DNA of 64,000 nt from Rhizobium sp. L51/94 (GTDB lineage: Bacteria > Pseudomonadota > Alphaproteobacteria > Rhizobiales > Rhizobiaceae). The notes under the pieces are model-generated. The model worked only from the letters and a program-made list of their open reading frames with translations. It made no database searches and was not told the origin of the DNA. The stretch lies in contig NZ_CP072141.1 in the NCBI RefSeq assembly GCF_019355555.1, positions 3,404,001 through 3,468,000 of the forward strand. The letters are read 5' to 3'. Within the stretch, counting starts at the first letter, position 1, and every line of letters starts with the position of its first letter. The position numbers were made by a program, and so were the translations under genes. Positions 24,178-33,267 of this stretch are shown here, in pieces.

Positions 24178-25632
24178 ATGAGCACAGTCATCAAGAACGG
24201 CACCGTTGTCACGGCCGACCTGACCTACAAGGCCGACGTCAAGATCGAGGATGGGGTGATTGTCGAGATCGGGCCGAACCTTCTGGGAAATGAAGTGCTC
24301 GACGCCACCGGCTGTTATGTCATGCCGGGCGGCATCGATCCGCATGTGCATCTCGAGATGCCGTTCATGGGCACCTACTCGGCCGACAATTTCGAAAGCG
24401 GCACGCGCGCAGCGCTTGCAGGGGGCACGACGATGGTCGTCGATTTCTGCCTGCCGGAGCCCGGCCAGTCGCTGCTCGATGCGCTAAACCGCTGGGACAA
24501 CAAGTCCGCCAGCGCCAATTGCGACTATGCCTTCCACATGGCGGTGACCTGGTGGGGCGAGCAGGTCTTCAACGAGATGGAGACCGTCGTCAAGGACAGG
24601 GGCATCAACTCCTTCAAGCACTTCATGGCCTACAAGGGTGCCCTGATGGTCGACGACGACGAGATGTTCCACTCGTTCTCGCGCTGCGCCGAGCTTGGCG
24701 CCTTGCCGATGGTGCATGCCGAGAACGGCGATATCGTCGCCCAGATGCAGGCAAAGCTGATGGCGGCGGGTAACAATGGTCCCGAGGCCCACGCCTATTC
24801 CCGGCCTGCCGCTGTCGAGGGCGAAGCGACCAACCGCGCTATCATCATCGCCGATATGGCCGGCGCGCCGCTCTATGTCGTCCACACCTCCTGCGAGCAA
24901 GCACACGAGGCCATCCGGCGCGCCCGCCAGAATGGCATGCGCGTCTATGGCGAGCCGCTGATCCAGCACCTGACGCTCGACGAAACCGAGTATTTCGACA
25001 AGGATTGGGACCACGCCGCCCGTCGCGTCATGTCGCCACCGTTCCGCTCGAAGCTGCATCAGGACAGCCTGTGGGCGGGTCTGCAGTCAGGCTCGCTGCA
25101 ATGCGTCGCGACCGACCATTGCGCCTTCACCACCGAGCAGAAGCGCTTCGGCGTCGGCGACTTCACCAAGATCCCCAACGGCACGGGCGGCCTCGAAGAC
25201 CGTCTGCCGATGCTGTGGACCCATGGCGTCGCCACTGGCCGCCTGACGATGAACGAGTTCGTCGCGGTCACCTCCACCAACATTGCCAAGATCCTGAACA
25301 TGTATCCGAAGAAGGGCGCGATCCTGGTCGGTGCGGACGCCGATATCGTCGTCTGGGACCCCACTCGTGCCAAGACGATCTCGGCTGGAAACCAGCAGTC
25401 GGCCATCGACTACAACGTCTTCGAGGGCAAGCAGGTCGTCGGACTGCCGCGCTATACGCTGACCCGCGGTGTCGTTGCCATCGAGGAGACGACGGTGAAA
25501 ACCCAGGAAGGCCACGGCAAGTTTGTGAAGCGCGAACCCTTCGCCGCCGTCAACAAGGCCCTGTCCACCTGGAAAGACGTCGTCGCGCCCCGCAAGGTCC
25601 AGCGCACCGGCATCCCGGCAAGCGGGGTGTAA
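24178..25632 (+). CDS. hydA: Dihydropyrimidinase (D-hydantoinase family)
   Basis: A 484-residue cyclic amidohydrolase. The binuclear metal site is recognisable: H56 and H58 in GGIDPHVHLE, the carbamylated lysine K153 in FKHFMAYKGA, H180 in MVHAENGD, a further His in YVVHTSCEQA and the Asp of CVATDHCAFT. It opens dihydrouracil or dihydrothymine to the N-carbamoyl amino acid, between the PreTA and amidase steps. ATG 24178 follows GGGAACGAAAGCC. It is separated from the amidase gene by the repeat-flanked DUF559 gene and followed closely by the transporter genes. Confidence 0.94.
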   Translation: MSTVIKNGTVVTADLTYKADVKIEDGVIVEIGPNLLGNEVLDATGCYVMPGGIDPHVHLEMPFMGTYSADNFESGTRAALAGGTTMVVDFCLPEPGQSLLDALNRWDNKSASANCDYAFHMAVTWWGEQVFNEMETVVKDRGINSFKHFMAYKGALMVDDDEMFHSFSRCAELGALPMVHAENGDIVAQMQAKLMAAGNNGPEAHAYSRPAAVEGEATNRAIIIADMAGAPLYVVHTSCEQAHEAIRRARQNGMRVYGEPLIQHLTLDETEYFDKDWDHAARRVMSPPFRSKLHQDSLWAGLQSGSLQCVATDHCAFTTEQKRFGVGDFTKIPNGTGGLEDRLPMLWTHGVATGRLTMNEFVAVTSTNIAKILNMYPKKGAILVGADADIVVWDPTRAKTISAGNQQSAIDYNVFEGKQVVGLPRYTLTRGVVAIEETTVKTQEGHGKFVKREPFAAVNKALSTWKDVVAPRKVQRTGIPASGV

Positions 25633-25634
25633 CT

Positions 25635-26002
25635 GTGCGCGCCCGCCACCTTCTGGTTACCGCCATTCTGCTCGTACCGACCTATGCAAACGCCGATGGC
25701 CTGGGACTGGCCATCGACGGCAATTATGGCAGCAAGGAAGGATGCATCTATGCAAAGACCGGAGAATCGAGCGGTGCCGATACATTCCTGCTGCTGACGC
25801 CTGATGCCGTGACGACGTCCGTTTCCAGCTGCGAGTTCAAGAAGATCGTCAAGACCAGCAACGACAGGTTCACCGTCACGGCCGCCTGCCAGGCAGAAGG
25901 TGAAGACAGCGCTGGCGAAGAGAGAGTTGATATCATCCGTGTAGACAAGAGCAGTTACCGCATCCTTTTCGAGGACGGGACAAAATTGGGACCCGTGAAG
26001 AA

Positions 26003-26012
<10 letters not shown>
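25635..26012 (+). CDS. Small exported protein of the pyrimidine operon
   Basis: A 125-residue protein starting at a GTG 2 bases after the dihydropyrimidinase stop, with a signal peptide VRARHLLVTAILLVPTYANA. The mature part (GNYGSKEGCIYAKTGESSGA and VSSCEFKKIVKTSNDRF) has three or four cysteines and looks like a small secreted beta domain. I do not recognise the family. Its 3' end overlaps the ABC ATPase start by 10 bases, so it belongs to the operon; a role at the periplasmic side of uptake is only a guess. Confidence 0.65.
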
Positions 26013-26818
<806 letters not shown>

Positions 26819-26821
26819 GCC

Positions 26822-27157
26822 ATGAACGGCACCTTCCTCCTCTGGCTCGGCGGCGCCATGCTGATCTTCCTCGGCGGCGCCACCGCATCGCGGGCCTATA
26901 TCGCCACCAGCAATGTCCTGATCCTCGTGCTGTCCCTCGGGCTTTACTGCGTCGGAAACCTGATGATGGTGCGGTTGATGCGCGAGGGCGGCCTTGGCCT
27001 TGCCATCTCCGCCTCGGCCATCGTGCAATTGGTCGCCATCAACATCATCGCCTTTGTCGTCTTCGGCGAGCGCCTCAGCTTGGCGCAGATGGCAGGTGTC
27101 GGGCTCGGCGTCGTATCTATGGCGTTGATGCTGCTTCCCTTGCAGGGAAAGGCGTGA
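26822..27157 (+). CDS. Four-helix small membrane protein (SMR/EamA-like) in the pyrimidine operon
   Basis: A 111-residue protein of four membrane helices, the size of a small multidrug resistance (SMR) or half EamA transporter: WLGGAMLIFLGGATASRAYI, NVLILVLSLGLYCVGNLMMV, LGLAISASAIVQLVAINIIA, then LSLAQMAGVGLGVVSMALML. The conserved SMR Glu in helix 1 is not seen, so transport by the SMR mechanism is doubtful. It sits between the ABC ATPase and the first permease with 3-base spacing or less, so it may be part of the same uptake system. Confidence 0.65.
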   Translation: MNGTFLLWLGGAMLIFLGGATASRAYIATSNVLILVLSLGLYCVGNLMMVRLMREGGLGLAISASAIVQLVAINIIAFVVFGERLSLAQMAGVGLGVVSMALMLLPLQGKA

Positions 27158-27159
27158 GC

Positions 27160-28047
27160 ATGGAGAACGAACAGTTTTTCCGGCACAAGTTCATTCCCGT
27201 GACGACCGTTCTCCTCGCCATCCTGGCGATCTGGTATGTCGCCACCGTTATCATGAACGCCCCTTTCCAGATCGACCTCGACAGCCGCGCCGGCGTGTCC
27301 ACAGGCCCACTGGAGTTCATTGGCAGGACGATGGCGCAGCCGAAGCCGACGCTTCCGGCGCCGCACCAGGTGGCGATTGCGGTTTTTGACAACACCTTCC
27401 TGCGCGCCATCGATAGCAACCGCAGCCTCGTCTACAACGCCTGGATCACGCTGACATCCACAGCCGTCGGCTTCGTCTTCGGCACGCTTCTCGGTATCCT
27501 CATCGCCATCGGCATCGTCCATGTCGTCACGCTCGACCGCAGCCTGATGCCTTGGATCATCGCCTCCCAGACCGTGCCGGTGCTCGCCATCGCGCCGATG
27601 GTCATCGTCGTGCTCGCCGCGGTCGACATCACCGGGCTGATCCCCAAGGCACTGATTTCGACCTACTTGTCGTTTTTTCCGGTGACGGTCGGCATGGTCA
27701 AGGGTCTTCGCTCACCCGAAGCCATGCACCTGGACCTCATGCGCACCTACAAGGCCACAGCCACCCAGACATTCTGGAAGCTGCGTCTGCCCGCCTCCGT
27801 GCCTTACCTGTTCACCTCGATGAAGGTCGGTATTGCGGCGAGCCTGGTCGGCGCCATCGTCGCTGAATTGCCGACCGGAGCTGTCGCCGGCATCGGCGCA
27901 AAACTCCTCGCCGGCTCCTATTACAGCCAGACGATCGACATCTGGGCCGCGCTCGTCGCGGGCTCGGTACTAGCGGCCCTGCTCGTCGGCATCGTCAGCA
28001 TTGCCGCCCGCATCGTCGACCGTGCGATGGGGAGGCGCCCATCATGA
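27160..28047 (+). CDS. ABC transporter permease (first of two), pyrimidine operon
   Basis: A 295-residue binding-protein-dependent permease with about six membrane helices and the EAA-like loop around MRTYKATATQTFWKLRLPAS, typical of SsuC/TauC/ThiX. ATG 27160 is chosen because AAGG lies 7 bases upstream; a GTG at 27154 overlapping the previous stop is the alternative. It probably pairs with the second permease, which overlaps its last codon, and with the ATPase at 26.0 kb. Confidence 0.88.
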   Translation: MENEQFFRHKFIPVTTVLLAILAIWYVATVIMNAPFQIDLDSRAGVSTGPLEFIGRTMAQPKPTLPAPHQVAIAVFDNTFLRAIDSNRSLVYNAWITLTSTAVGFVFGTLLGILIAIGIVHVVTLDRSLMPWIIASQTVPVLAIAPMVIVVLAAVDITGLIPKALISTYLSFFPVTVGMVKGLRSPEAMHLDLMRTYKATATQTFWKLRLPASVPYLFTSMKVGIAASLVGAIVAELPTGAVAGIGAKLLAGSYYSQTIDIWAALVAGSVLAALLVGIVSIAARIVDRAMGRRPS

Positions 28048-29171
28048 AGAACCTCCAGTATTCCTGGCAAAGCCTCGTGGCGATCCTTCTTTGCATCGGC
28101 GCCGCCCTCACCTTTCCGCTGATCGAACCCGGCAGCGGCGATCCCATCCTGCCCGGTATCAGCGCCCTGATCTTCTTCATGATCATCATCTCATGCTTTC
28201 TGTCGCAGTTGACACTGCCGCCGGCGATCAGTGCTGCCATCCTGTTTCTGGCAGCCCATGAAGTCGCTTGGCTGCTGTTGACCGCAATCACCGGCAATGA
28301 GGGCGCCGCCAGACTGTCATTCTTCCTTTTGCTGGCGTCCGCATGGCTGCTCGCGTGGCGCTGCGTCAGCATTCTTTCGGATATCCGCCCGCACTCGCGC
28401 TTTTCCGGTACGGTCCTGAGGCTGCTAATTCCGGCGATCTTCGGTGCCTGGATCCTGATCATCTGGGAGGCCGCTACGCGTGGCGCCGGCATCCCGTTCA
28501 TCATCCTGCCGCCGCCGAGTGCCATTGCCGTCCGAATTGCCAGTTCCTTGCCGATCCTTGCCGCCGACGTTCGCCAGACGATCTTCAAGGCGGTGATCGC
28601 CGGCTACGCCATCGGCTGCATCAGCGGATTTCTGGTGGCGATCCTCGCCGACCGCTTCGCTTTCCTGAGGCGCGGCCTGATGCCGATTGCCAACCTCGCC
28701 TCCGCCCTGCCAATCATCGGCGTCGCCCCGATCATGGTCATGTGGTTCGGCTTCGACTGGCAATCGAAGGCGGCCGTGGTTACCATCATGACTTTTTTTC
28801 CGATGCTGGTGAACACCGTGGCAGGCCTTGCGGCATCGGGAGCGATAGAACGTGACCTGATGCGCACCTACGCCTCGAGTTACACCCAGACCCTGTTCAA
28901 GCTCCGGCTTCCAGCCGCAGCACCCTTCATCTTCAACGCATTGAAGATCAACTCGACGCTGGCTCTGATCGGTGCCATCGTCGCGGAATTCTTCGGCACC
29001 CCCATCGTCGGCATGGGCTTTCGCATCTCGACCGAAATCGGCCGGATGAACGTCGACATGGTGTGGGCGGAAATCACGGTGGCGGCGATTGCCGGCTCCG
29101 TTTTCTATGGCGTCGTGGCCTTGGTGGAAAGGGCAACGACTTTCTGGCATCCGTCGAGCCGTGGTGGCTAG
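28044..29171 (+). CDS. ABC transporter permease (second of two), pyrimidine operon
   Basis: A 375-residue permease. It is longer than its partner because of an N-terminal membrane region (about 1-120, several helices) before the standard BPD permease domain, whose loop reads LMRTYASSYTQTLFKLRLPA, nearly the same motif as in the first permease. Its ATG overlaps the end of that gene (ATGA). The two probably form a heterodimer importing the ligand bound by the protein at 29.2 kb. Confidence 0.88.
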   Translation: MKNLQYSWQSLVAILLCIGAALTFPLIEPGSGDPILPGISALIFFMIIISCFLSQLTLPPAISAAILFLAAHEVAWLLLTAITGNEGAARLSFFLLLASAWLLAWRCVSILSDIRPHSRFSGTVLRLLIPAIFGAWILIIWEAATRGAGIPFIILPPPSAIAVRIASSLPILAADVRQTIFKAVIAGYAIGCISGFLVAILADRFAFLRRGLMPIANLASALPIIGVAPIMVMWFGFDWQSKAAVVTIMTFFPMLVNTVAGLAASGAIERDLMRTYASSYTQTLFKLRLPAAAPFIFNALKINSTLALIGAIVAEFFGTPIVGMGFRISTEIGRMNVDMVWAEITVAAIAGSVFYGVVALVERATTFWHPSSRGG

Positions 29172-29230
29172 ACGGCCTGCTATCCTGGCCAGGGATCGCA
29201 GGCATAACTTCAGAGGGAAAAGGGAAGAAA

Positions 29231-30199
29231 ATGAAAAAAATAGTCATGACATTGATGGCCGGCACCATGGCCGTTGCCGCAGCCCAGTCAGCACTTGCTG
29301 CCGACAAGGTGACGCTGCAGCTGAAATGGGTCGCCCAAGCCCAGTTCGGCGGCTACTACGTCGCCAAGGACAAGGGCTTCTACAAGGCGGAAGGCCTGGA
29401 CGTCGACATCAAGCCGGGCGGCCCTGATGTCGCTCCTGAGCAGATCATCGCCGGCGGCGGCGCTGACGTGATCGTCGACTGGATGGGCGGTGCCCTGGTT
29501 GCCCGCGAAAAGGGCGTGCCGCTGATCAACATCGCCCAGCCCTTCGAGAAGTCAGGCCTTGAAATGGTCTGCCGCAAGGACGGCCCGGTCAAGACCGAAG
29601 CCGACTTCAAAGGCCACACGCTCGGCGTCTGGTTCTACGGCAACGAATATCCGTTCTTCGCCTGGATGAACAAGCTGAAGATCCCGACATCGGGCGGCAC
29701 GGACGGTGTCACGGTCCTGAAGCAGAGCTTCGACGTCCAGCCGCTGATCCAGAAGCAGGCCGACTGCATCTCGGTGATGACCTACAACGAATATGGCCAG
29801 GTCCTCGACGCCGGCTTCAAACCTGAGGACCTCACCGTCTTCAACTATACCAAGCTCGGCGTGAACCTGCTCGAAGACGGCCTCTACGCCAACGAAACGA
29901 AGCTCAAGGACCCGGCCTTCAAGGAAAAGATGGTCAAGTTCGTTCGCGCCTCCATGAAGGGCTGGAAATACGCCGTCGAGCATCCCGATGAAGCCGCCGA
30001 AATCGTCGTCGATAACGGCGGTCAGGACGAAGCCCACCAGAAGTTCATGGCCGGCGAAGTCGCCAAGCTGATCGGCTCCGGCAAGCTCGACAAGGCGCTC
30101 TACGAACGCACCGAAAAAGCCCTGCTGGACCAGAAGATCATCACCAAGGAGCCCAAGGACGCCTGGACGCACGCCATCACCGATGCCGCGCTGAAGTAG
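29231..30199 (+). CDS. ABC transporter substrate-binding protein (NMT1/THI5-like)
   Basis: A 322-residue periplasmic protein with signal peptide MKKIVMTLMAGTMAVAAAQS-ALAAD. The NMT1/THI5-like core starts at VTLQLKWVAQAQFGGYYVAK and contains GLDVDIKPGGPDVAPEQII. This fold binds pyrimidine (HMP precursor), riboflavin-type or sulfonate ligands; the operon with dihydropyrimidinase and a RutR operator makes a pyrimidine or a breakdown intermediate likely. The start has a GGGAAG site and lies 59 bases after the second permease. A hairpin follows the gene. Confidence 0.9.
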   Translation: MKKIVMTLMAGTMAVAAAQSALAADKVTLQLKWVAQAQFGGYYVAKDKGFYKAEGLDVDIKPGGPDVAPEQIIAGGGADVIVDWMGGALVAREKGVPLINIAQPFEKSGLEMVCRKDGPVKTEADFKGHTLGVWFYGNEYPFFAWMNKLKIPTSGGTDGVTVLKQSFDVQPLIQKQADCISVMTYNEYGQVLDAGFKPEDLTVFNYTKLGVNLLEDGLYANETKLKDPAFKEKMVKFVRASMKGWKYAVEHPDEAAEIVVDNGGQDEAHQKFMAGEVAKLIGSGKLDKALYERTEKALLDQKIITKEPKDAWTHAITDAALK

Positions 30200-30537
30200 T
30201 CTTAACGCTCTAACAGTCCTGAAACGCGCGGGCTCTCATGCCTGCGCGTTTCTGCGTTGAGGGGCGGTGAAATTGCCGCGTCAGATCGGGATCCCGAGGC
30301 AAAATAGGCTCGGAACCGATTGGTTCATCACCACTTTCGCCCGAACCTGCCGAGATAAAGGCGCACGTGCTGTAAACTGATTGTCACCCGCAGCGGCTAT
30401 CCTAGCGATATCTGGGTCCTTCGACCTGCAGATTTTCAGCCTGCGGTGGAGCATCCGCCCGCTAGCGGACTGCGTGTTGCCAGCCGCGCCATTTCCAGCG
30501 ACACTCGCTTTGATCGCAGCCGAACGAGGAGACCGAC
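30200..30537. other. Intergenic stretch after the pyrimidine ABC operon
   Basis: Apart from the terminator hairpin at 30221-30252 I see no gene. A GGAAC at 30289-30293 lacks a CGTT at the right spacing, so it is not called as an EcfG promoter. Confidence 0.5.
30221..30252 (+). terminator. Terminator hairpin after the pyrimidine ABC operon
   Basis: GAAACGCGCGGGC, a 6-base loop and GCCTGCGCGTTTC form a 13-bp stem with one G-T pair, 21 bases after the binding-protein stop. There is no long T tract, so efficiency is uncertain. Confidence 0.7.
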
Positions 30538-30954
30538 ATGAACAACATCTCCAGTGAAAACGACCCGGATTTCCGCCCGGCGTCCGCCTGCACGCTCTCG
30601 GCGATCTTCGACAGCAGGAGCGAAGCAGCGTCCGCAGTCGCCCGCCTGCAAGACGCCGGCATTCCGTCGGAAGCAGTCCATTTCCTCCCCAATATCGCCA
30701 GCGAAGGCGACGAGCCGGCAACTGCAGCGGAGCCGGTCGACTTCTGGCACAAGCTCGAAAACTGGTTCTTCGCCGACCACGAGCGAGCCGCCTATTCCGA
30801 AGGCCTGCGACGCGGCGGTTTTCTGGTATCGGTGATCGACGTCGACAAGGCGCAGTACGACATCGCCCGCAATATCCTCGACGACGAAGGCTCCATCGAC
30901 ATCGACGAGCGTGCGGACCAGTGGCGTCGGGAAGGCTGGAGCGGCAAGCCTTAA
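30538..30954 (+). CDS. General-stress-protein-like hypothetical protein
   Basis: A 138-residue soluble acidic protein. The pattern ACTLSAIFDSRSEAASAVAR-LQDAGIP, a middle acidic linker, then GGFLVSVIDVDKAQYDIARNIL resembles the split ferredoxin-like fold of YflT/GSP17M general stress proteins (a strand-helix pair that detects 'distance' between two beta-alpha units). ATG follows AGGAGACCGAC. It precedes the CYTH-CHAD gene by about 40 bases. No catalytic residues are visible; assignment is by layout only. Confidence 0.6.
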   Translation: MNNISSENDPDFRPASACTLSAIFDSRSEAASAVARLQDAGIPSEAVHFLPNIASEGDEPATAAEPVDFWHKLENWFFADHERAAYSEGLRRGGFLVSVIDVDKAQYDIARNILDDEGSIDIDERADQWRREGWSGKP

Positions 30955-30995
30955 CACTTGAGGGCTATGGCGTGTTGCAACCTGGAGAATGACAT

Positions 30996-32459
30996 TTGAC
31001 ACGCGAAATCGAACTGAAGCTCGAATTGTCGCAGGAAGCCAAGGACAGGCTTCTGAACTCGCCACTACTGGGCGAGCCATTGGCGGTCTTCGAGCAGCGC
31101 GCGCTCTACTTCGACACCCCTGACCAGACGTTGCGCAACGCAGGCTTTTCGCTTCGCATCCGGCAGGCAGGCGATGTCCGCACCCAGACGATCAAGGCAA
31201 CGCACCAGAGCACTGCCGGCCTGTTTGCAAGGCCCGAATGGGAATCGATCGTCGAGACGGACGTCCCTGTTCTCGATCACACCGCACCCATTTCCACAGA
31301 CCTATGGCCCGATCTCGATGCCGATCAACTCGTGGTCCAGTTCATCGTGCAGGTGCAGCGAAAGAAATGGCTGCACAGGGAGGACGGCTCCGAAATCGAG
31401 ATCGTCGTCGACGAGGGCATCGTCATCGCCGGGGACCGCCGCAGCCCGGTGTGCGAGGTCGAACTGGAATTGAAGGACGGCAACACGCTCGATCTCTTTC
31501 GCGCCGCGCGCAAGATCCAGGATATCGACGGCCTGCGCCTCGGGGTGCTTTCGAAATCCGAACGCGGTTACGCCCTGGTCGCGCCGTTGCAGAATTTCTA
31601 TAAAGCCGAGCCCGTGCAACTCGACCGAACGGCCAACGCCGTGACGGCCTTCCAGACCATTGGCCAATCCTGCTTCCGGCAATTTCGCCTGAACGAGACG
31701 GTGCTAGCCGATCGACGAAACCCGGAAGCGCTGCATCAGGCCCGCGTCTCCCTGCGCCGGCTCCGTTCGGCCCTGTCGATCTTCAAGCCTATTCTGGTCG
31801 ATCCCGAGGCAGGCCGAATTGCCGCCGAACTGAAATGGCTGGCCTCGATCATGGGCGACGCTCGCAACTTCGACATTCTCGTATCGACTGCAGACAACGG
31901 CGAGCTTCGCGACCGCCTGAAGGTTCTGCGCACCGAAAAATACGATCTCGCCATAGAGGCGATGGCATCTCCGCGCGCACGGCGGGTGGCCATGGATTTC
32001 ATCGAGTGGTTATGGTGCGGCGCCTATCTGGAGATGGAGGAAACCCGGGAAGCGCGCCACGCGCCGGCCTCGGAGTTCGCCTCCCATGCCCTCGACCGCC
32101 TGCGCAAGACCATCAGGCGAAACGCTAAACTTCTGGCAGATGGAACCGACACGGAGCGCCACGAGGTTAGAAAGGATGCGAAGAAACTTCGCTACGCCGC
32201 CGAGTTTTTCGCCTCCTTGTTCAGCGACAAGCAAGGACGAAGGCGCCACAGGGAGTTCGTGAAAGCTCTTGAGAAACTCCAGGAACATCTGGGCGGCGTC
32301 AACGATCTCGCCACGGCGCCGGCAGTCCTTCGTGATCACGGCCTGGAAGACCACCCGGATGCCGGCAGGCTATCCCCGACAGGAAGGAAGACCAAGCTAC
32401 TCCAAGCATCCGCGGATGCGCTGGACGATCTGCTCGATGTCAAAAGGTTCTGGCGATGA
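30996..32459 (+). CDS. CYTH and CHAD domain-containing protein (inorganic triphosphatase/polyphosphate-binding)
   Basis: A 487-residue protein. The CYTH domain (about 1-200) begins with the ExExK motif (E4, E6, K8) of triphosphate tunnel enzymes and has FDTPDQTLRNAGFSLRIRQ. The CHAD domain (about 225-480) is helical with conserved basic patches (HQARVSLRRLRSALSIFKP and ERHEVRKDAKKLRYAAEFF) that bind polyphosphate. The start is a TTG. It resembles YgiF-type inorganic triphosphatases and probably acts on tripolyphosphate or polyphosphate granules. The NUDIX gene follows 48 bases downstream. Confidence 0.88.
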   Translation: MTREIELKLELSQEAKDRLLNSPLLGEPLAVFEQRALYFDTPDQTLRNAGFSLRIRQAGDVRTQTIKATHQSTAGLFARPEWESIVETDVPVLDHTAPISTDLWPDLDADQLVVQFIVQVQRKKWLHREDGSEIEIVVDEGIVIAGDRRSPVCEVELELKDGNTLDLFRAARKIQDIDGLRLGVLSKSERGYALVAPLQNFYKAEPVQLDRTANAVTAFQTIGQSCFRQFRLNETVLADRRNPEALHQARVSLRRLRSALSIFKPILVDPEAGRIAAELKWLASIMGDARNFDILVSTADNGELRDRLKVLRTEKYDLAIEAMASPRARRVAMDFIEWLWCGAYLEMEETREARHAPASEFASHALDRLRKTIRRNAKLLADGTDTERHEVRKDAKKLRYAAEFFASLFSDKQGRRRHREFVKALEKLQEHLGGVNDLATAPAVLRDHGLEDHPDAGRLSPTGRKTKLLQASADALDDLLDVKRFWR

Positions 32460-32507
32460 CGTCATCATCGGTATGGGTCCCATTGAAGGCTCCAGGGGTG
32501 CGCTGCC

Positions 32508-32981
32508 ATGGATGAGCCGACGGTGAAGCTGCAGACGGGGGCGCCTGCCCTGAAGCAGACTGCACAGCCGCTGTTCGAGCGGGCGGGTGCAATCTGCTAT
32601 CGCCGGATTTCCCGCGAGGTGCTGCTGATCACCAGTCGTCGGAGCGGGCGATGGGGCATCCCCAAAGGCAATGTCGAAGCTGGCGAAACCTCCGCACAGG
32701 CGGCGGAGCGCGAAGCTTTCGAGGAGGCCGGCATACGCGGCACGTGCGCGCCCGAGATCCTTGGAGCATTTGCCTACCGCAAGGAGGGCACCAACGCATC
32801 CTACCGTGTTTCAGTCCACCTTCTCGACGTCCGCCTTGCCGTTACGGAGTTTCCGGAGAAGGGTCAACGCATCATGAGATGGGTACCCTTTCCGGAGGCG
32901 ATTGAAGCCGTGCACCAGCCCGGATTGAGAATGCTGCTCGGTGTCCTTGGAAAGAGCAGTCTTTTCGGCGAAAATTCGTAA
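32508..32981 (+). CDS. NUDIX hydrolase (diadenosine/diphosphoinositol polyphosphatase type)
   Basis: A 157-residue NUDIX enzyme with a complete NUDIX box GNVEAGETSAQAAEREAFEE-AGI (G-x5-E-x7-REUXEEXGU), whose glutamates bind Mg2+. The preceding SGRWGIPKG motif is seen in DIPP/Ap4A-type members. It hydrolyses a nucleoside diphosphate linked to another group; the exact substrate is not predictable. Being next to a CYTH-CHAD protein suggests polyphosphate-type substrates, which is inference. Confidence 0.87.
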   Translation: MDEPTVKLQTGAPALKQTAQPLFERAGAICYRRISREVLLITSRRSGRWGIPKGNVEAGETSAQAAEREAFEEAGIRGTCAPEILGAFAYRKEGTNASYRVSVHLLDVRLAVTEFPEKGQRIMRWVPFPEAIEAVHQPGLRMLLGVLGKSSLFGENS

Positions 32982-33267
32982 AGCCGGAATAGCATCCCGA
33001 CGCCTTGTGGAAGTCCAACGGAGTGTCGCCACCTCCAATCTGGAGGGCGCTCTCAGGAACTTTTAAACAAGGCGCTTTCAAAACTTATTTTTGCTAGTAT
33101 TGAACTTCATGATCCGAAGTTTGGAACGGGTCGTAACCTTGTCAAAAGGGGTCTACGGGGCGTTTTCACAGGTAAGAGCGCTATTGCAGATGGCGAGTAA
33201 ACCGAGCATCGAGAACTGCCGCATTTCCAAACGCCCGACGATCGACCGCAACATTCGAAAGAACAGC

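Noticed and set aside
30289..30315. GGAAC upstream of the GSP17M-like gene as an EcfG promoter
   Set aside because: No CGTT or one-mismatch variant lies 16-17 bases downstream.
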